A stretch of 64,000 nt of DNA from Paludibacteraceae bacterium (GCA_017479885.1 JAFVBR010000030.1:124001-188000); one strand, 5' to 3'. Counted from the stretch's first letter, positions 1 to 8,823 are shown. Notes: generated by a model not told the origin, from the sequence alone. Made by a program: numbers and translations.

Positions 1-2
1 TT

Positions 3-959
3 TCCGATGAAATCGGCGAAAACAGACAGGTGATAGTGTTTCAGAACAGGCGCGGCTACGCTCCGTGGGTGGAGTGCAGGGAGTGCGCCTACGTGCCCAA
101 GTGCGTCAACTGCGATGTGAGTATGACGCTGCACAAGCGCCAGGGTACGTTGGTATGCCACTATTGCGGCTACACGCTTACTGTTCCGAAAGTGTGTCCG
201 GCGTGCGGACAGCCTGCGCTGGCAGACCACGGCATCGGTACAGAGAAGATAGAGGACGAACTGCACGAACTGTTTCCGGAGGCAAGGATAGCGCGAATGG
301 ACCTTGACACCACCCGCAGCAAGAACAGCTACCAGCGCATAATTGACGATTTTGCGGCTCACAGAACCGACATACTGGTGGGCACGCAGATGGTGTCGAA
401 GGGTCTGCATTTCGACGATGTGAGCACGGTGGCGGTGCTTAATGCAAGCAGTCTGATGAACCAACCCGATTTCCGTAGTTACGAGAAAGCCTTCCAGCTG
501 CTGGAGCAGGTGAGCGGACGTGCGGGCAGGAAACAGCGTCAGGGAGAGGTAATCATACAGACAATGGATCCTGACAGCACTCTGCTCAGGCAGGTGGCGG
601 CGCATGACTACAAGGCACTCTACGAGCAACAGATAGAGGAGAGGCGCGACTTCCGCTATCCGCCGTTCTACAGGCTGATAGCTGTCACTGTCAAGCACAG
701 GGACATGCAGAAGGCTGACGCTGCAGCCGGCATGCTGCAGGCACGACTGCAGGCGGTGTTCACCCGCAGATGCTCCAGAGTGATGCAACCCGCAATAGGC
801 AAGATGCAGAACATGTATATACGCAATATCCTGCTCAAGATAGAGGCGGATGCGCCTTACGGCACAGCCAAGCAGATGCTGCAGCAGCAGATTCAGGAGG
901 TGAGACAAACCGAAACAGCCAGAAGTGCCGTGATACAGGTTGACGTGGACCCGATGTAG
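3..959 (+). CDS. priA: PriA, primosomal replication helicase (C-terminal part)
   Basis: The window opens inside this gene; the frame is open from base 3, so the N-terminal DNA-binding domain and Walker motifs are missing. What remains is the C-terminal helicase half. It starts with the cysteine-rich zinc-binding insertion (pairs such as CREC, CVNC, CHYC, CPAC), followed by helicase motif V (VGTQMVSKGLHF) and motif VI (QVSGRAGR), then the C-terminal domain. PriA reloads the replisome at stalled forks. The zinc module and motif V/VI wording are diagnostic for PriA among superfamily 2 helicases. The gene ends 129 bp before pntAA, which has its own promoter, so the two are probably separate units. 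Confidence 0.96.
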   Translation, partial: SDEIGENRQVIVFQNRRGYAPWVECRECAYVPKCVNCDVSMTLHKRQGTLVCHYCGYTLTVPKVCPACGQPALADHGIGTEKIEDELHELFPEARIARMDLDTTRSKNSYQRIIDDFAAHRTDILVGTQMVSKGLHFDDVSTVAVLNASSLMNQPDFRSYEKAFQLLEQVSGRAGRKQRQGEVIIQTMDPDSTLLRQVAAHDYKALYEQQIEERRDFRYPPFYRLIAVTVKHRDMQKADAAAGMLQARLQAVFTRRCSRVMQPAIGKMQNMYIRNILLKIEADAPYGTAKQMLQQQIQEVRQTETARSAVIQVDVDPM

Positions 960-980
960 AGAATATTTGATTATTTCCTA

Positions 981-1011
981 TTTGAAAATTTAGAAAAACA
1001 TTGTAACTTTG
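981..1011 (+). promoter_or_regulatory. Bacteroidota promoter of the pnt operon
   Basis: TTTG at 981-984, a 19-bp gap and TAACTTTG at 1004-1011 match the Bacteroidota -33/-7 consensus. It predicts a leader of about 70 nt before pntAA. Confidence 0.8.
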
Positions 1012-1087
1012 CAGTGCAAAAATATACGGAGTTATATGAAGCAGAAAACCTCATAAATTTCAATCCATAATAAAAACACACAACATT

Positions 1088-2245
1088 ATGATTATTGGTA
1101 TTCCAAAAGAAATCATGCACGGTGAAAACCGTGTTGCATGTACGCCCGAGACCGTGGGCAAGTTTGTGAACGACGGATTTACCGTTCTCGTAGAAAACCA
1201 CGCAGGCGACGGTGCCCTCTATCACGATGAGGACTACGTAAAAGCAGGGGCAACCATGGTTCAGGACCCCGAAATAATCTATCAGAACGCCGAACTTATT
1301 TTGAAAGTGAAGGAGCCTCTTTTCAACGAAGAGAAGCAGAAACACGAGGTGGAGATGATGCACAAGGGTCAGTATCTGATTACCTTCATTCACCCCGCTT
1401 CGCCCGTCAATCATGAGATGGTGAAGCGCCTGACTGCACAGGGCGTGACCGCCTTCACGCTGGACTGCATACCGCGCATCTCGCGTGCACAGTCGATGGA
1501 CGCACTGACCTCCATGTCAACCTGCGCAGGCTACAAAGGCATACTGATGGCAGCCAACCACATGACCAGTTTCATTCCGCAGATGTTCACCGCAGTGGGC
1601 AAGATAGAACCTGCGAAGGTGATGGTGATAGGTGTGGGCGTGGCAGGCTTGCAGGCATTGGCAACAGCCAAGCGTCTCGGAGCTGTCACGTACGCAGCCG
1701 ACATACGTCCGATGGCAGCCGAGAATGCAATGTCGCTCGGAGCAAAGATAATTGACACCGGTGTACCTGCAGAACTGGCTATAGGCGAAGGCGGATATGC
1801 CAAGGCTCTGCCCGCAGACGTGCTTGCCGCAGAACGCGAGGCACTGAAAGCTACTATACAGCAGATGGACATAGTGTTCTGCTCCGTACTGGTGCCGGGC
1901 GAACTGGCTCCCGTAATCATCACCGAGGACACGGTGAAGGGAATGAAGCGCGGCTCGGTGATAGTGGATATAGCTATCGACCAGGGCGGCAACTGCGACA
2001 TAACACCCAAGGGCGACATAGAGGTAAAGCACGGAGTGACGCTGATAGGAGTGAAGAATATTCCGGGCGAACTGCCCACATCGTCAACATGGATGTTCTC
2101 CAACAACATGTACAACCTGGTGCGCTATCTCGTAAAGAACGATGCTATAGAACTCAACATGCAGGATGAGGTGATAGCACGGAGTCTGGTGTGCCATAAC
2201 GGCGAACTGCTGCATGCAGGTGCCAGAAAAGCTATGGGATTATGA
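1088..2245 (+). CDS. pntA: NAD(P) transhydrogenase subunit alpha 1 (domain I)
   Basis: This 385-residue protein is the soluble NAD(H)-binding domain I of proton-translocating transhydrogenase, which moves hydride from NADH to NADP+ using the proton gradient. It begins MIIGIPKEIMHGENR, as AlaDH/PNT proteins do. The central Rossmann motif is VMVIGVGVAGLQALATAKRLGA, followed by the mobile-loop region and the VDIAIDQGGN segment. It ends after domain I, unlike the E. coli PntA fusion; the membrane part is the next gene. This split arrangement is the Rhodospirillum type. The stop codon overlaps the next start by 4 bp (ATGA), which implies translational coupling. Confidence 0.96.
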   Translation: MIIGIPKEIMHGENRVACTPETVGKFVNDGFTVLVENHAGDGALYHDEDYVKAGATMVQDPEIIYQNAELILKVKEPLFNEEKQKHEVEMMHKGQYLITFIHPASPVNHEMVKRLTAQGVTAFTLDCIPRISRAQSMDALTSMSTCAGYKGILMAANHMTSFIPQMFTAVGKIEPAKVMVIGVGVAGLQALATAKRLGAVTYAADIRPMAAENAMSLGAKIIDTGVPAELAIGEGGYAKALPADVLAAEREALKATIQQMDIVFCSVLVPGELAPVIITEDTVKGMKRGSVIVDIAIDQGGNCDITPKGDIEVKHGVTLIGVKNIPGELPTSSTWMFSNNMYNLVRYLVKNDAIELNMQDEVIARSLVCHNGELLHAGARKAMGL

Positions 2246-2544
2246 TTAATCCGTGGATACTGGTGGGAGTGTTCGTTGCGGCAACGGTGGCAGGCTATTT
2301 CATCATCCGCCGCGTGCCGAGTCTGCTTCACACTCCGTTGATGTCGGGCATGAATGCGTTGTCGGGAGTGACCATCGTGGGTGCACTCTCGGCAACAGGC
2401 ATTGCAGTGCTGGCGGGTGAAGGTGCGGCTGCACGGATAATAGGCGACGTGGCTATTGCACTGGCAGCCGTCAACGTGGCAGGAGGTTTTGCCGTCACCC
2501 ACCGCATGCTCCGTATGTTCAAACAAAACAAGAAGAAAAAATGA
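2242..2544 (+). CDS. pntAB: NAD(P) transhydrogenase subunit alpha 2 (membrane part)
   Basis: A 100-residue membrane protein with about three hydrophobic segments. The family motif TPLMSGMNALSGVTIVGAL is at roughly residues 31-49. It supplies the alpha-side helices of membrane domain II, which form the proton path with PntB. ATGA overlaps link it to the genes on both sides (2242-2245 and 2541-2544), so all three subunits should be made in fixed ratio. It ends in a basic tail (FKQNKKKK), expected to face the cytoplasm. The family assignment is firm from the motif and the position between the other two subunits. Confidence 0.95.
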   Translation: MINPWILVGVFVAATVAGYFIIRRVPSLLHTPLMSGMNALSGVTIVGALSATGIAVLAGEGAAARIIGDVAIALAAVNVAGGFAVTHRMLRMFKQNKKKK

Positions 2545-4070
2545 GCGTCGTGCAGATATCAATAAGCGCCGTGCTTGCGTTGCTGGTGCTTTGCGGCATT
2601 GCCATGATGAGCAAGGTGAAGACTGCCGTGGCGGGCAACCTGCTCTCTGCGCTCTCTATGCTCGCTGCCATTGTTGCCACGTTGTGGTTCAACGATATAC
2701 TTGATGTTCCCTCGCTCTGGACAATGCTTATCCTCGGTTTCTTATCGGGAGGAGTGATAGCGGCAAGAGCCAAGATGATAGAGATGCCCCAGATGGTGGC
2801 ATGCTTCAACGGTTTGGGCGGAGGAGCATCGGCACTGGTGGGCATGATGATTTATATGAACTGGGGCGTGCAGGCAGGCAGCAAATATGCAATGTTCACC
2901 CGCTCCACTGCCATGCTTGCAGTGGTGGTAGGCATGCTGACACTGGTGGGCAGTGCCGTGGCGGCAGGCAAACTGCAGAGACTGCTCAACCAGCGCCCTG
3001 TGGAGTACAAAGGGCACAACCTGATGGTGCTTTCACTGCTGGTACTCTCTCTCGCTGCCATTGCTGTCGGCACGGTCTATGGCGGCAACATCTGGATATG
3101 CCTTGCGGCATTGCTGCTATCGGGGTTGTTCGGATGGGTGTTTGCCATACGCGTGGGCGGAGCCGATATGCCTGTCACTATCTCGCTGCTGAACTCGCTG
3201 TCAGGTGTGGCGGGGGCAATAGCAGGTATGGCAACCGGCGACATACTGCTGGTGGCGGTTGGCGGCATTGTGGGCGCAAGCGGACTGCTGCTGACGCAGA
3301 TAATGTGCAAGGCGATGAACCGCAGCCTTGGCAGCATATTGTTCCGTAAATCGCCGAAGATAACGGTCAAACCCATGGTGAAACCGGCAACGGTCAATCC
3401 TGAAACAATAGAAGAACTAATAAACAACTTGTCTGATATGGAAATACAAGAATTACTTGACGCCCTCAATTCCCTTACCGGCGAGATTGCCGGACTGCGC
3501 AAGGAACTGGCAGCGCTGAAAGGTGCAGGCGTTGCAGCAGAGGCTGCACCACAACCTGAAAAAGAAGAGACAGCAACCGATGTGCTCCGCAAGGCGAAGG
3601 ACGTAATCATTGTTCCCGGCTACGGTATGGCGCTTGCACAGGCACAGCACATAGTAAAGCAGCTTGCCGACCGCCTCGCAGCCAACGGAGCAAGGGTGCG
3701 ATTCGCCATCCACCCTGTGGCAGGACGTATGCCCGGTCACATGAACGTACTGCTGGCTGAAGCCGATATACCGTACGACGACCTGTATGAGATGGACGCT
3801 ATCAACGGCGACTTCAAGCAGACCGATGCAGTGGTGGTGATAGGCGCTAACGATGTGCTCAACCCTGCAGCCCGTAATGCCGAAGGCACACCTATCTACG
3901 GAATGCCCGTGCTCAATGTGGACGAGGCAAAACAGGTCATTGTGTGCAACTACGACCTCAAACCCGGTTATGCAGGAGTGGAGAACCCGCTTTATACACG
4001 CAAGAAGGGTGTCTATCTGTGTCTTGGAGATGCCAAACAGACACTGATACAACTGATGAAAGACTTATGA
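2541..4070 (+). CDS. pntB: NAD(P) transhydrogenase subunit beta with extended linker
   Basis: This 509-residue beta subunit carries most of membrane domain II (about nine helices, residues 1-270) and the NADP(H)-binding domain III from about residue 355. Domain III shows VPGYGMALAQAQ, the HPVAGRMPGHMNVLLAEA segment and GANDVLNPAA. It is about 47 residues longer than the 462-residue E. coli PntB. The extra length lies in the linker between domains II and III, where residues about 287-330 form a heptad-rich, probably coiled-coil stretch followed by an Ala/Pro/Glu tail. The linker may affect the domain III swing or dimer contacts; that part is inference. Its stop overlaps the next start by ATGA. 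Confidence 0.95.
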   Translation: MSVVQISISAVLALLVLCGIAMMSKVKTAVAGNLLSALSMLAAIVATLWFNDILDVPSLWTMLILGFLSGGVIAARAKMIEMPQMVACFNGLGGGASALVGMMIYMNWGVQAGSKYAMFTRSTAMLAVVVGMLTLVGSAVAAGKLQRLLNQRPVEYKGHNLMVLSLLVLSLAAIAVGTVYGGNIWICLAALLLSGLFGWVFAIRVGGADMPVTISLLNSLSGVAGAIAGMATGDILLVAVGGIVGASGLLLTQIMCKAMNRSLGSILFRKSPKITVKPMVKPATVNPETIEELINNLSDMEIQELLDALNSLTGEIAGLRKELAALKGAGVAAEAAPQPEKEETATDVLRKAKDVIIVPGYGMALAQAQHIVKQLADRLAANGARVRFAIHPVAGRMPGHMNVLLAEADIPYDDLYEMDAINGDFKQTDAVVVIGANDVLNPAARNAEGTPIYGMPVLNVDEAKQVIVCNYDLKPGYAGVENPLYTRKKGVYLCLGDAKQTLIQLMKDL

Positions 4071-5020
4071 GCCTGAGACTGAAAGGACGTATGCAGCAGA
4101 GCGGCATTATATGGAAAGTGCTGCTCTTGCTGGCGTTGATGCTGGTGCTGACCGTGCTCGCTATGGTTATATGGGCATTGTGCTTTGGCAGCAGTCAGAC
4201 TACAGTATCGCTCAAGGTGCTGCAGATGCTGCAGAGTGTCGGCACTTTTCTGCTGCCCTGCTTGGCGGCTGTGTATCTCTGGAGCGAAAAACCGGTGGAA
4301 TGGCTGAAACTGGACAAGAGTGTAGGCTGGAAAGAAGGAGTAGCTGTGGTGCTGCTGATAGTGTGCGCTTCCCCCGGAATCAACCTGCTGGCATGGCTAA
4401 ACGAGAAGATAGCCTTGCCTGATTTCCTGAGCGGACTGGAGGAACTGATGAAGTCGCAAGAGGAGGCGGCTGCAGGACTGACCGAGCGCTTCATCAAGGC
4501 TGACAATGCGGGAATATTGCTGCTCAACCTGCTGCTGCTGGCACTGCTGCCTGCATTGTGCGAGGAGACGATGTTCCGAGGCACATTGCAGCAGTTGTTT
4601 TATACTCCTGCCGTTTATAGGCATGAGGGTGTGCCGGCTAAGAACAGCGGTGGCGGACTTACCGCCCGGCATCATGCGGCAGTATGGGTGAGTGCGATAA
4701 TATTCTCCACCATTCATTTTCAGTTCTACGGCTTTGTTCCGCGTATGCTGCTCGGGGCATTGTTCGGCTATCTGCTGTTGTGGTCAGGAACGCTGTGGCT
4801 ACCTGTGCTGGCACATTTCACCAACAATGCTATGGCTGTGCTGCTCTATAACATGTATTACATGAAGGGCAAAAACGTCGATGAAATCGACGCCTTTGGA
4901 GCAGGGGACACATGGTGGCTCGGACTGATAAGCCTCCTCCTCACAGGCTTGGGCATATACATTGTACGCAGAATATGCCTACATGAAAAAAATTATGAAC
5001 ATTTGAGGGCCTTACATTGA
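4067..5020 (+). CDS. CPBP family intramembrane glutamic endopeptidase
   Basis: A 317-residue polytopic membrane protein. The start chosen is the ATG at 4067 because it overlaps the pntB stop (ATGA) and is followed by MSLRLKGRMQQSG. The CPBP (Abi/CAAX protease-like) signatures are present: the EETMFRG motif near residue 165, SAIIFSTIHFQFYG and, further on, LAHFTNNAMAVLLYN. The family cleaves membrane substrates or processes prenylated or peptide substrates; no substrate can be named here. Its 3' end is odd. The segment coding ISLLLTGLGIYIVRRI is repeated, diverged, at 6335-6400 behind two inserted lipoprotein genes, so this C-terminus (CLHEKNYEHLRALH) may be acquired. Confidence 0.9.
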   Translation: MSLRLKGRMQQSGIIWKVLLLLALMLVLTVLAMVIWALCFGSSQTTVSLKVLQMLQSVGTFLLPCLAAVYLWSEKPVEWLKLDKSVGWKEGVAVVLLIVCASPGINLLAWLNEKIALPDFLSGLEELMKSQEEAAAGLTERFIKADNAGILLLNLLLLALLPALCEETMFRGTLQQLFYTPAVYRHEGVPAKNSGGGLTARHHAAVWVSAIIFSTIHFQFYGFVPRMLLGALFGYLLLWSGTLWLPVLAHFTNNAMAVLLYNMYYMKGKNVDEIDAFGAGDTWWLGLISLLLTGLGIYIVRRICLHEKNYEHLRALH

Positions 5021-5182
5021 TTATTTTCGCTTTCAAAACATAGTATGGTATAATTTTTGTTGAGAATTATATGGATTAAATTGCGTTTGCCTATGAAGCA
5101 TCTTTCTTGGTAATTTATCTTATATCGAATAAAAGTCAGGTAGCCTGATAACATGTTTAATTCCAACAATCAATTATCTTTT

Positions 5183-5731
5183 ATGAAAAATCCGATATTA
5201 TGCGCAATTACTTGCGCCTTTTCGTTATTGCTCACTTCGTGCTATTACAACTACCCTGAGGTGAAGAACGAAAATCAGTATGTACATCAGTTTCTGCTTC
5301 AGAACAACGCCACAGGCAGAATAGCCCTTAGGGCAATCGACAACGATGGAGGTTTCGGCGAGGCTGCAAAGCCCGGCGGATATATATGTGCGGAAGTGAT
5401 AATCAACAATCTGGAAGTAATTACGGATAACGTCAAGTTGTCACTCACTCAAGGCGCTGCCAAGTCCACCAAATACATGAGTTTGTCTGTCTCGAAGACA
5501 GAAGAGGATGCTAACGGTTGGACGCAATACGACAGTGAAAACATACCTCTGTCAGCCGATGTGGATATCAGTCCGTATTGGAGTGCCAACTACTTACCTG
5601 TGTCCACCAACGATATACCTGATTTCGTATATAAATACAGAGGCGAAGTAAAAGAAGGTCATGTTAAAACTTATGTTCTAAGCGTCAGCGATGAATATCT
5701 CGACCAACTGAAAGAAACAAGCAAAAATTAA
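5183..5731 (+). CDS. Small lipoprotein, paralogue 1
   Basis: A secreted lipoprotein of 182 residues from the ATG at 5183. An ATG 30 nt upstream would add a polar extension before the signal peptide, so it is not used. The signal ends in the lipobox LLTSC. The mature part has no domain I recognise. It matches the next gene in three blocks: NQYVH near the start, SPYWSANY in the middle, and a C-terminal TYVLSVSDEYLDQLK. The two are therefore tandem duplicates that have diverged strongly. The pair lies between the CPBP gene and a second copy of the CPBP 3' end, which suggests a cassette gained by recombination. Confidence 0.8.
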   Translation: MKNPILCAITCAFSLLLTSCYYNYPEVKNENQYVHQFLLQNNATGRIALRAIDNDGGFGEAAKPGGYICAEVIINNLEVITDNVKLSLTQGAAKSTKYMSLSVSKTEEDANGWTQYDSENIPLSADVDISPYWSANYLPVSTNDIPDFVYKYRGEVKEGHVKTYVLSVSDEYLDQLKETSKN

Positions 5732-5756
5732 GTTGAACTCGTAAAACAAGAGATAT

Positions 5757-6317
5757 ATGAAAAAGCTTATAATATGTGCTGTAGTATGCACAGCAACCTT
5801 CCTTTTTAATTCCTGCGACAACTATGTAGAACCGGATTCTCAGAAAATCAATGTGGCAGACAATCAGTATGTTCACATGTATTATATTTTGAACAGTACT
5901 TCTTATGATATGTCTATACGGAATGACAAAGACAATAGTGTCTATATTCATTCGGTGCAACCTGAAAAGTATTATCTGGTGAGAATATTGGCAAGCGACT
6001 TTTCCGAAATAGCAGGCGACAGCCTTATATGGCCAGATATTCCTGATACGTATATTCAGATAAAGAGACCGTCAACCAAGACAGAATATGGTATTCATGA
6101 CGAATATAAAATGGTTCATTTCACCAGGGCAATAAAGGAAAGTCCCTATTGGAGCAGCAACTATACAGAAGTAGGATTCAACAAGGATGAAATGTCGCTG
6201 GACTATAAGTATATCTCGTTTGACATTGAGAAAATAGAAAAAGAAGGGCGTGTGAGGGCTTATGTTTTGCCTGTTACTGAAGGATATATGGATAAACTGA
6301 AAGCAAAAAGCGAGTAG
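5757..6317 (+). CDS. Small lipoprotein, paralogue 2
   Basis: A 186-residue lipoprotein with signal peptide and lipobox FLFNSC. It shares NQYVH, SPYWSSNY and the C-terminal AYVLPVTEGYMDKLK with the gene 25 bp upstream. The body between these blocks is unrelated by eye. Both are plus strand and closely spaced, so probably co-transcribed. Base composition is AT-richer than in the pnt genes, in keeping with a different history. Function unknown; presumably exported to the periplasm or the outer membrane. Confidence 0.8.
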   Translation: MKKLIICAVVCTATFLFNSCDNYVEPDSQKINVADNQYVHMYYILNSTSYDMSIRNDKDNSVYIHSVQPEKYYLVRILASDFSEIAGDSLIWPDIPDTYIQIKRPSTKTEYGIHDEYKMVHFTRAIKESPYWSSNYTEVGFNKDEMSLDYKYISFDIEKIEKEGRVRAYVLPVTEGYMDKLKAKSE

Positions 6318-6319
6318 AA

Positions 6320-6418
6320 TGTCTGCAAGAGAAATAAGCCTCATCTTTGCAGGCTTGGGCATATACCTTGTACGCAGAATATACCTGCGCAGAACAAACA
6401 AATCGGGGAACAGCTGAG
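6320..6418 (+). pseudogene. Displaced 3' end of a CPBP protease gene
   Basis: An ATG-led 32-codon frame reads MSAREISLIFAGLGIYLVRRI and then YLRRTNKSGNS to the stop. Residues from ISL onward match the end of the CPBP protein (ISLLLTGLGIYIVRRI). At DNA level the block CAGGCTTGGGCATATAC, followed by GTACGCAGAATAT, is shared with 4942-4975. The stop codon lies in the loop of the terminator at 6401-6435. The simplest reading is the original or an allelic 3' end of the upstream protease gene, cut off when the two lipoprotein genes entered. Confidence 0.75.
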
Positions 6419-6435
6419 TGCTGCTCCCCGATTTC
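6401..6435. terminator. Strong bidirectional intrinsic terminator
   Basis: The arms AAATCGGGGAACAGC and GCTGCTCCCCGATTT pair over 15 bp with one G-U around a 5-base loop. A T-rich run follows on both strands. It lies between converging units, the lipoprotein pair on the plus strand and the barrel gene on the minus strand. Confidence 0.85.
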
Positions 6436-6462
6436 TTTGTTTATGGTTATTTACAAATATTG

Positions 6463-7194
6463 TCAGAAGCAATATCCGACCGATATCTCCAGTTCTCTCG
6501 AATACATTAAGTGGTCGCCTGCGTCATAGCTATTTTGTGTGTATCTGCCTTTGCCAAATAACCTGAAGTCACAGGTGGCGGAAAACACGAGGTGCTTGTA
6601 GTGTGCGCCTATTCCCACACCCATTGAGCAGTTCATACCGTGATAATTGTCCGAACTGTACGTTCCCTGACCAACAACATTCCCGTCTTTGTCCGTTACT
6701 TCTATCTTTCCGTCCAGATTGTTATGCCAATTGGTGCCTTTATTGTGATCTTCATTCCACCACTTGAAGTCCCGGCATCCTAAAGTCGCAAAATGATAAG
6801 ATAATTGTGGGCCGGCAATGAATGTTATTCCCCATGAATCATTAAGTTCATGCATAAAACATATTCTTAGAGGAATAGACACTGCAAAGTCAGAAATATG
6901 CTCATCGTATTCAACAGGAAGATCAAATTCCGAAGGTTCATTCAAAACCTTATGTTCATGACCGTAATAACCTGTAAACTGAAGTTTAAGCCCTGTCTTC
7001 AGTCCGAAGGGCATGTCAGGTTTGAATTTCCAATACATCGATGTGTTGATATGACCGCCATGTAAAGGCTGTATGACCGCATTATTGGTTGACAGGTGGG
7101 TAGTCAGGTCGTAACCACCTTCCAATGTCCATTTGACTTGTGCACTTGTCACGGCGCTTGTAAGTAGCAGTGCAATAATAATTCGCGTTTTCAT
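6463..7194 (-). CDS. Outer-membrane beta-barrel protein (PorT-like)
   Basis: A 243-residue protein from the ATG at 7194 (MKTRIIIALLLTSAVTSAQ), a clear signal peptide ending SAQ. A further ATG nine codons upstream would put polar residues before the signal. The mature part alternates aromatic and polar residues in beta-strand fashion (for example WTLEGGYDL, FGLKTGLKLQFTG, ISVGYCF) and ends in phenylalanine, as outer-membrane barrels do. Likely an eight-strand Omp_b-brl_2/PorT-like barrel; no ligand can be inferred. It has its own consensus promoter at 7240-7271 and a strong terminator behind it, so it is monocistronic. Confidence 0.82.
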   Translation of the reverse strand: MKTRIIIALLLTSAVTSAQVKWTLEGGYDLTTHLSTNNAVIQPLHGGHINTSMYWKFKPDMPFGLKTGLKLQFTGYYGHEHKVLNEPSEFDLPVEYDEHISDFAVSIPLRICFMHELNDSWGITFIAGPQLSYHFATLGCRDFKWWNEDHNKGTNWHNNLDGKIEVTDKDGNVVGQGTYSSDNYHGMNCSMGVGIGAHYKHLVFSATCDFRLFGKGRYTQNSYDAGDHLMYSRELEISVGYCF

Positions 7195-7239
7195 TTTATT
7201 GTTTTTTAGTAAGTAAAACATGAGTTAATTTTTTCGCTG

Positions 7240-7271
7240 CAAAGATATCATGTTTTTTCTGCACTCACAAA
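7240..7271 (-). promoter_or_regulatory. Promoter of the barrel-protein gene
   Basis: On the minus strand TTTG (7268-7271), 20 bp, then TATCTTTG (7240-7247). Confidence 0.75.
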
Positions 7272-7342
7272 AAAACAGAGAGACAATTGATTTACATATA
7301 AAACTGATATTCAGATTAATATATATAAACGCGAGAGACATT

Positions 7343-8803
7343 TTAATTCTGAATAAAGTCAGCAGCCATTTTTTTTAGGAAAACAGGCAATTCTGCAATT
7401 GTCGTATTGAGCTTTTTTGCCACTCTAAGCTTTGTCTTTCCAACAGAATTTTCTGCCATAAAAAGATGTTCGGCTATATATTTTTTGTCATAACCTATCA
7501 TGACCATTATGCATAACTTTATCTCTTTCTCATTTAATTTATAATTCATCTCCAACTTATCCACAATTTCAAAAAAATCGGTATTTATAATGCGTCTGAA
7601 ATTGTCGTAGTCTTTCCAATTTATAGTTTTTCTTGATTTATATTCGTTGCATCTTTTTTCAACAATCAATTTCCTATTTTGGCAATATTCTTGTCTAATA
7701 GATTTCTCTGCATTGTTAAGTTGAATAAATAATTGCGTAATATTATCTCGTAAATAGTTTATTGTTGAAAGATGGCTGTTTTTACGCTCTATCGTTATTA
7801 TTGACAATATGAATAAAGACAGTAAAACGAATATTATAATAATATTTGTAATCTTATCTTTTTTCTTTGAAGATATATATCTTTTAATAAGTTCTGCAGC
7901 TTTACTTTCTTCCGAGCTGTCTAATATTCGTTTGTTCTTAATTTTTATTATTTCATACAATCTTTCATATTTGTTTGAATTTTCAATGAATGATGAGTCT
8001 TGTAAATAATCACACGCTGTAGATGTAAATAAAGAATTGTCTGTACATTTTAGTATTGCATTTATACATGAATCTACTCCCTGACTATTGTTAAGATGTT
8101 CATAAATATTGCATAAAACCAATAATCGGTGACATTGGTAAGACCAAAGTATTATGGAATCGCAGTGTATCTCATTAATTGTAGATAGCGCTTTGTCATA
8201 TTCTTTATTATTACAATAAGCAGATGACAATACAGAGTGGTACAGTGTTGATATTTGCATATTTGTACCTATTTGCGGCTCCAGTTCTTTTAATATCTTA
8301 ATACCTTCGTCTATTCTTGACTCTGAATTAACAAGCAATTCTGCATAATGTATTTTACTCTCATAATATAGTTTATTATCTTTTGATTTCTTGTAGTTTT
8401 TAATAGCCTTTTTAGATAAAGTTAGAGCCAATTCGTTATCTCCTGAATGTGTGCATATTGCCATAAGATTAACGTATGACCTGCCAACATACGTTCTATC
8501 TTGAGGTTTGAGTTCTATGCAGCGGAAGAAGCATGGAACTTCTTTAGAATCAAGATGCATAATGTCGTAATTGCGGCCAAGGTAGTAGTAGGCATGTGCC
8601 AGTTCGTTGTGATCAAAACGGCTGCTGCGCTCAAGCGTGTTGACGGCAGAAATGAGTTGTGCCGTATCATTGTACAACTCGCCCGATGAAAACAGACTGT
8701 CGGCATGATGAACCAAACGCAATGCCTCCTGACGTTCAGACAACCCGCAGGAAGAAAAACACATAAGTAATATGCAGCAGTATATGGAATAGCCTGTTCT
8801 CAT
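7343..8803 (-). CDS. TPR lipoprotein with membrane helix and C-terminal HTH-like domain
   Basis: A 486-residue protein. A lipobox-like signal (CFSSC near residue 19) is followed by tetratricopeptide-type helical repeats to about residue 300, one hydrophobic helix (IIIIFVLLSLFILSII, about 318-333), a coiled-coil-like stretch, and a C-terminal LuxR/GerE-like helix-turn-helix (LNEKEIKLCIMVMIGYDKKY to about residue 475). This build is common in Bacteroidales; the HTH would lie in the cytoplasm and a signal would be sensed outside. G+C falls abruptly inside the gene, from about 53% (8581-8640) to about 22% (8341-8400), so most of the coding region after the first 100 codons looks acquired. It starts 20 bp after the pectate lyase stop and may be co-transcribed. 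Confidence 0.78.
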   Translation of the reverse strand: MRTGYSIYCCILLMCFSSCGLSERQEALRLVHHADSLFSSGELYNDTAQLISAVNTLERSSRFDHNELAHAYYYLGRNYDIMHLDSKEVPCFFRCIELKPQDRTYVGRSYVNLMAICTHSGDNELALTLSKKAIKNYKKSKDNKLYYESKIHYAELLVNSESRIDEGIKILKELEPQIGTNMQISTLYHSVLSSAYCNNKEYDKALSTINEIHCDSIILWSYQCHRLLVLCNIYEHLNNSQGVDSCINAILKCTDNSLFTSTACDYLQDSSFIENSNKYERLYEIIKIKNKRILDSSEESKAAELIKRYISSKKKDKITNIIIIFVLLSLFILSIITIERKNSHLSTINYLRDNITQLFIQLNNAEKSIRQEYCQNRKLIVEKRCNEYKSRKTINWKDYDNFRRIINTDFFEIVDKLEMNYKLNEKEIKLCIMVMIGYDKKYIAEHLFMAENSVGKTKLRVAKKLNTTIAELPVFLKKMAADFIQN

Positions 8804-8823
8804 AATTACTGTTCAGTGCGGCT

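Noticed and set aside
5021..6462. Insertion sequence or transposon between pntB-CPBP and the barrel gene
   Set aside because: No transposase, terminal inverted repeats or short target duplications; the duplicated flank is a diverged gene end, which fits homologous recombination better.
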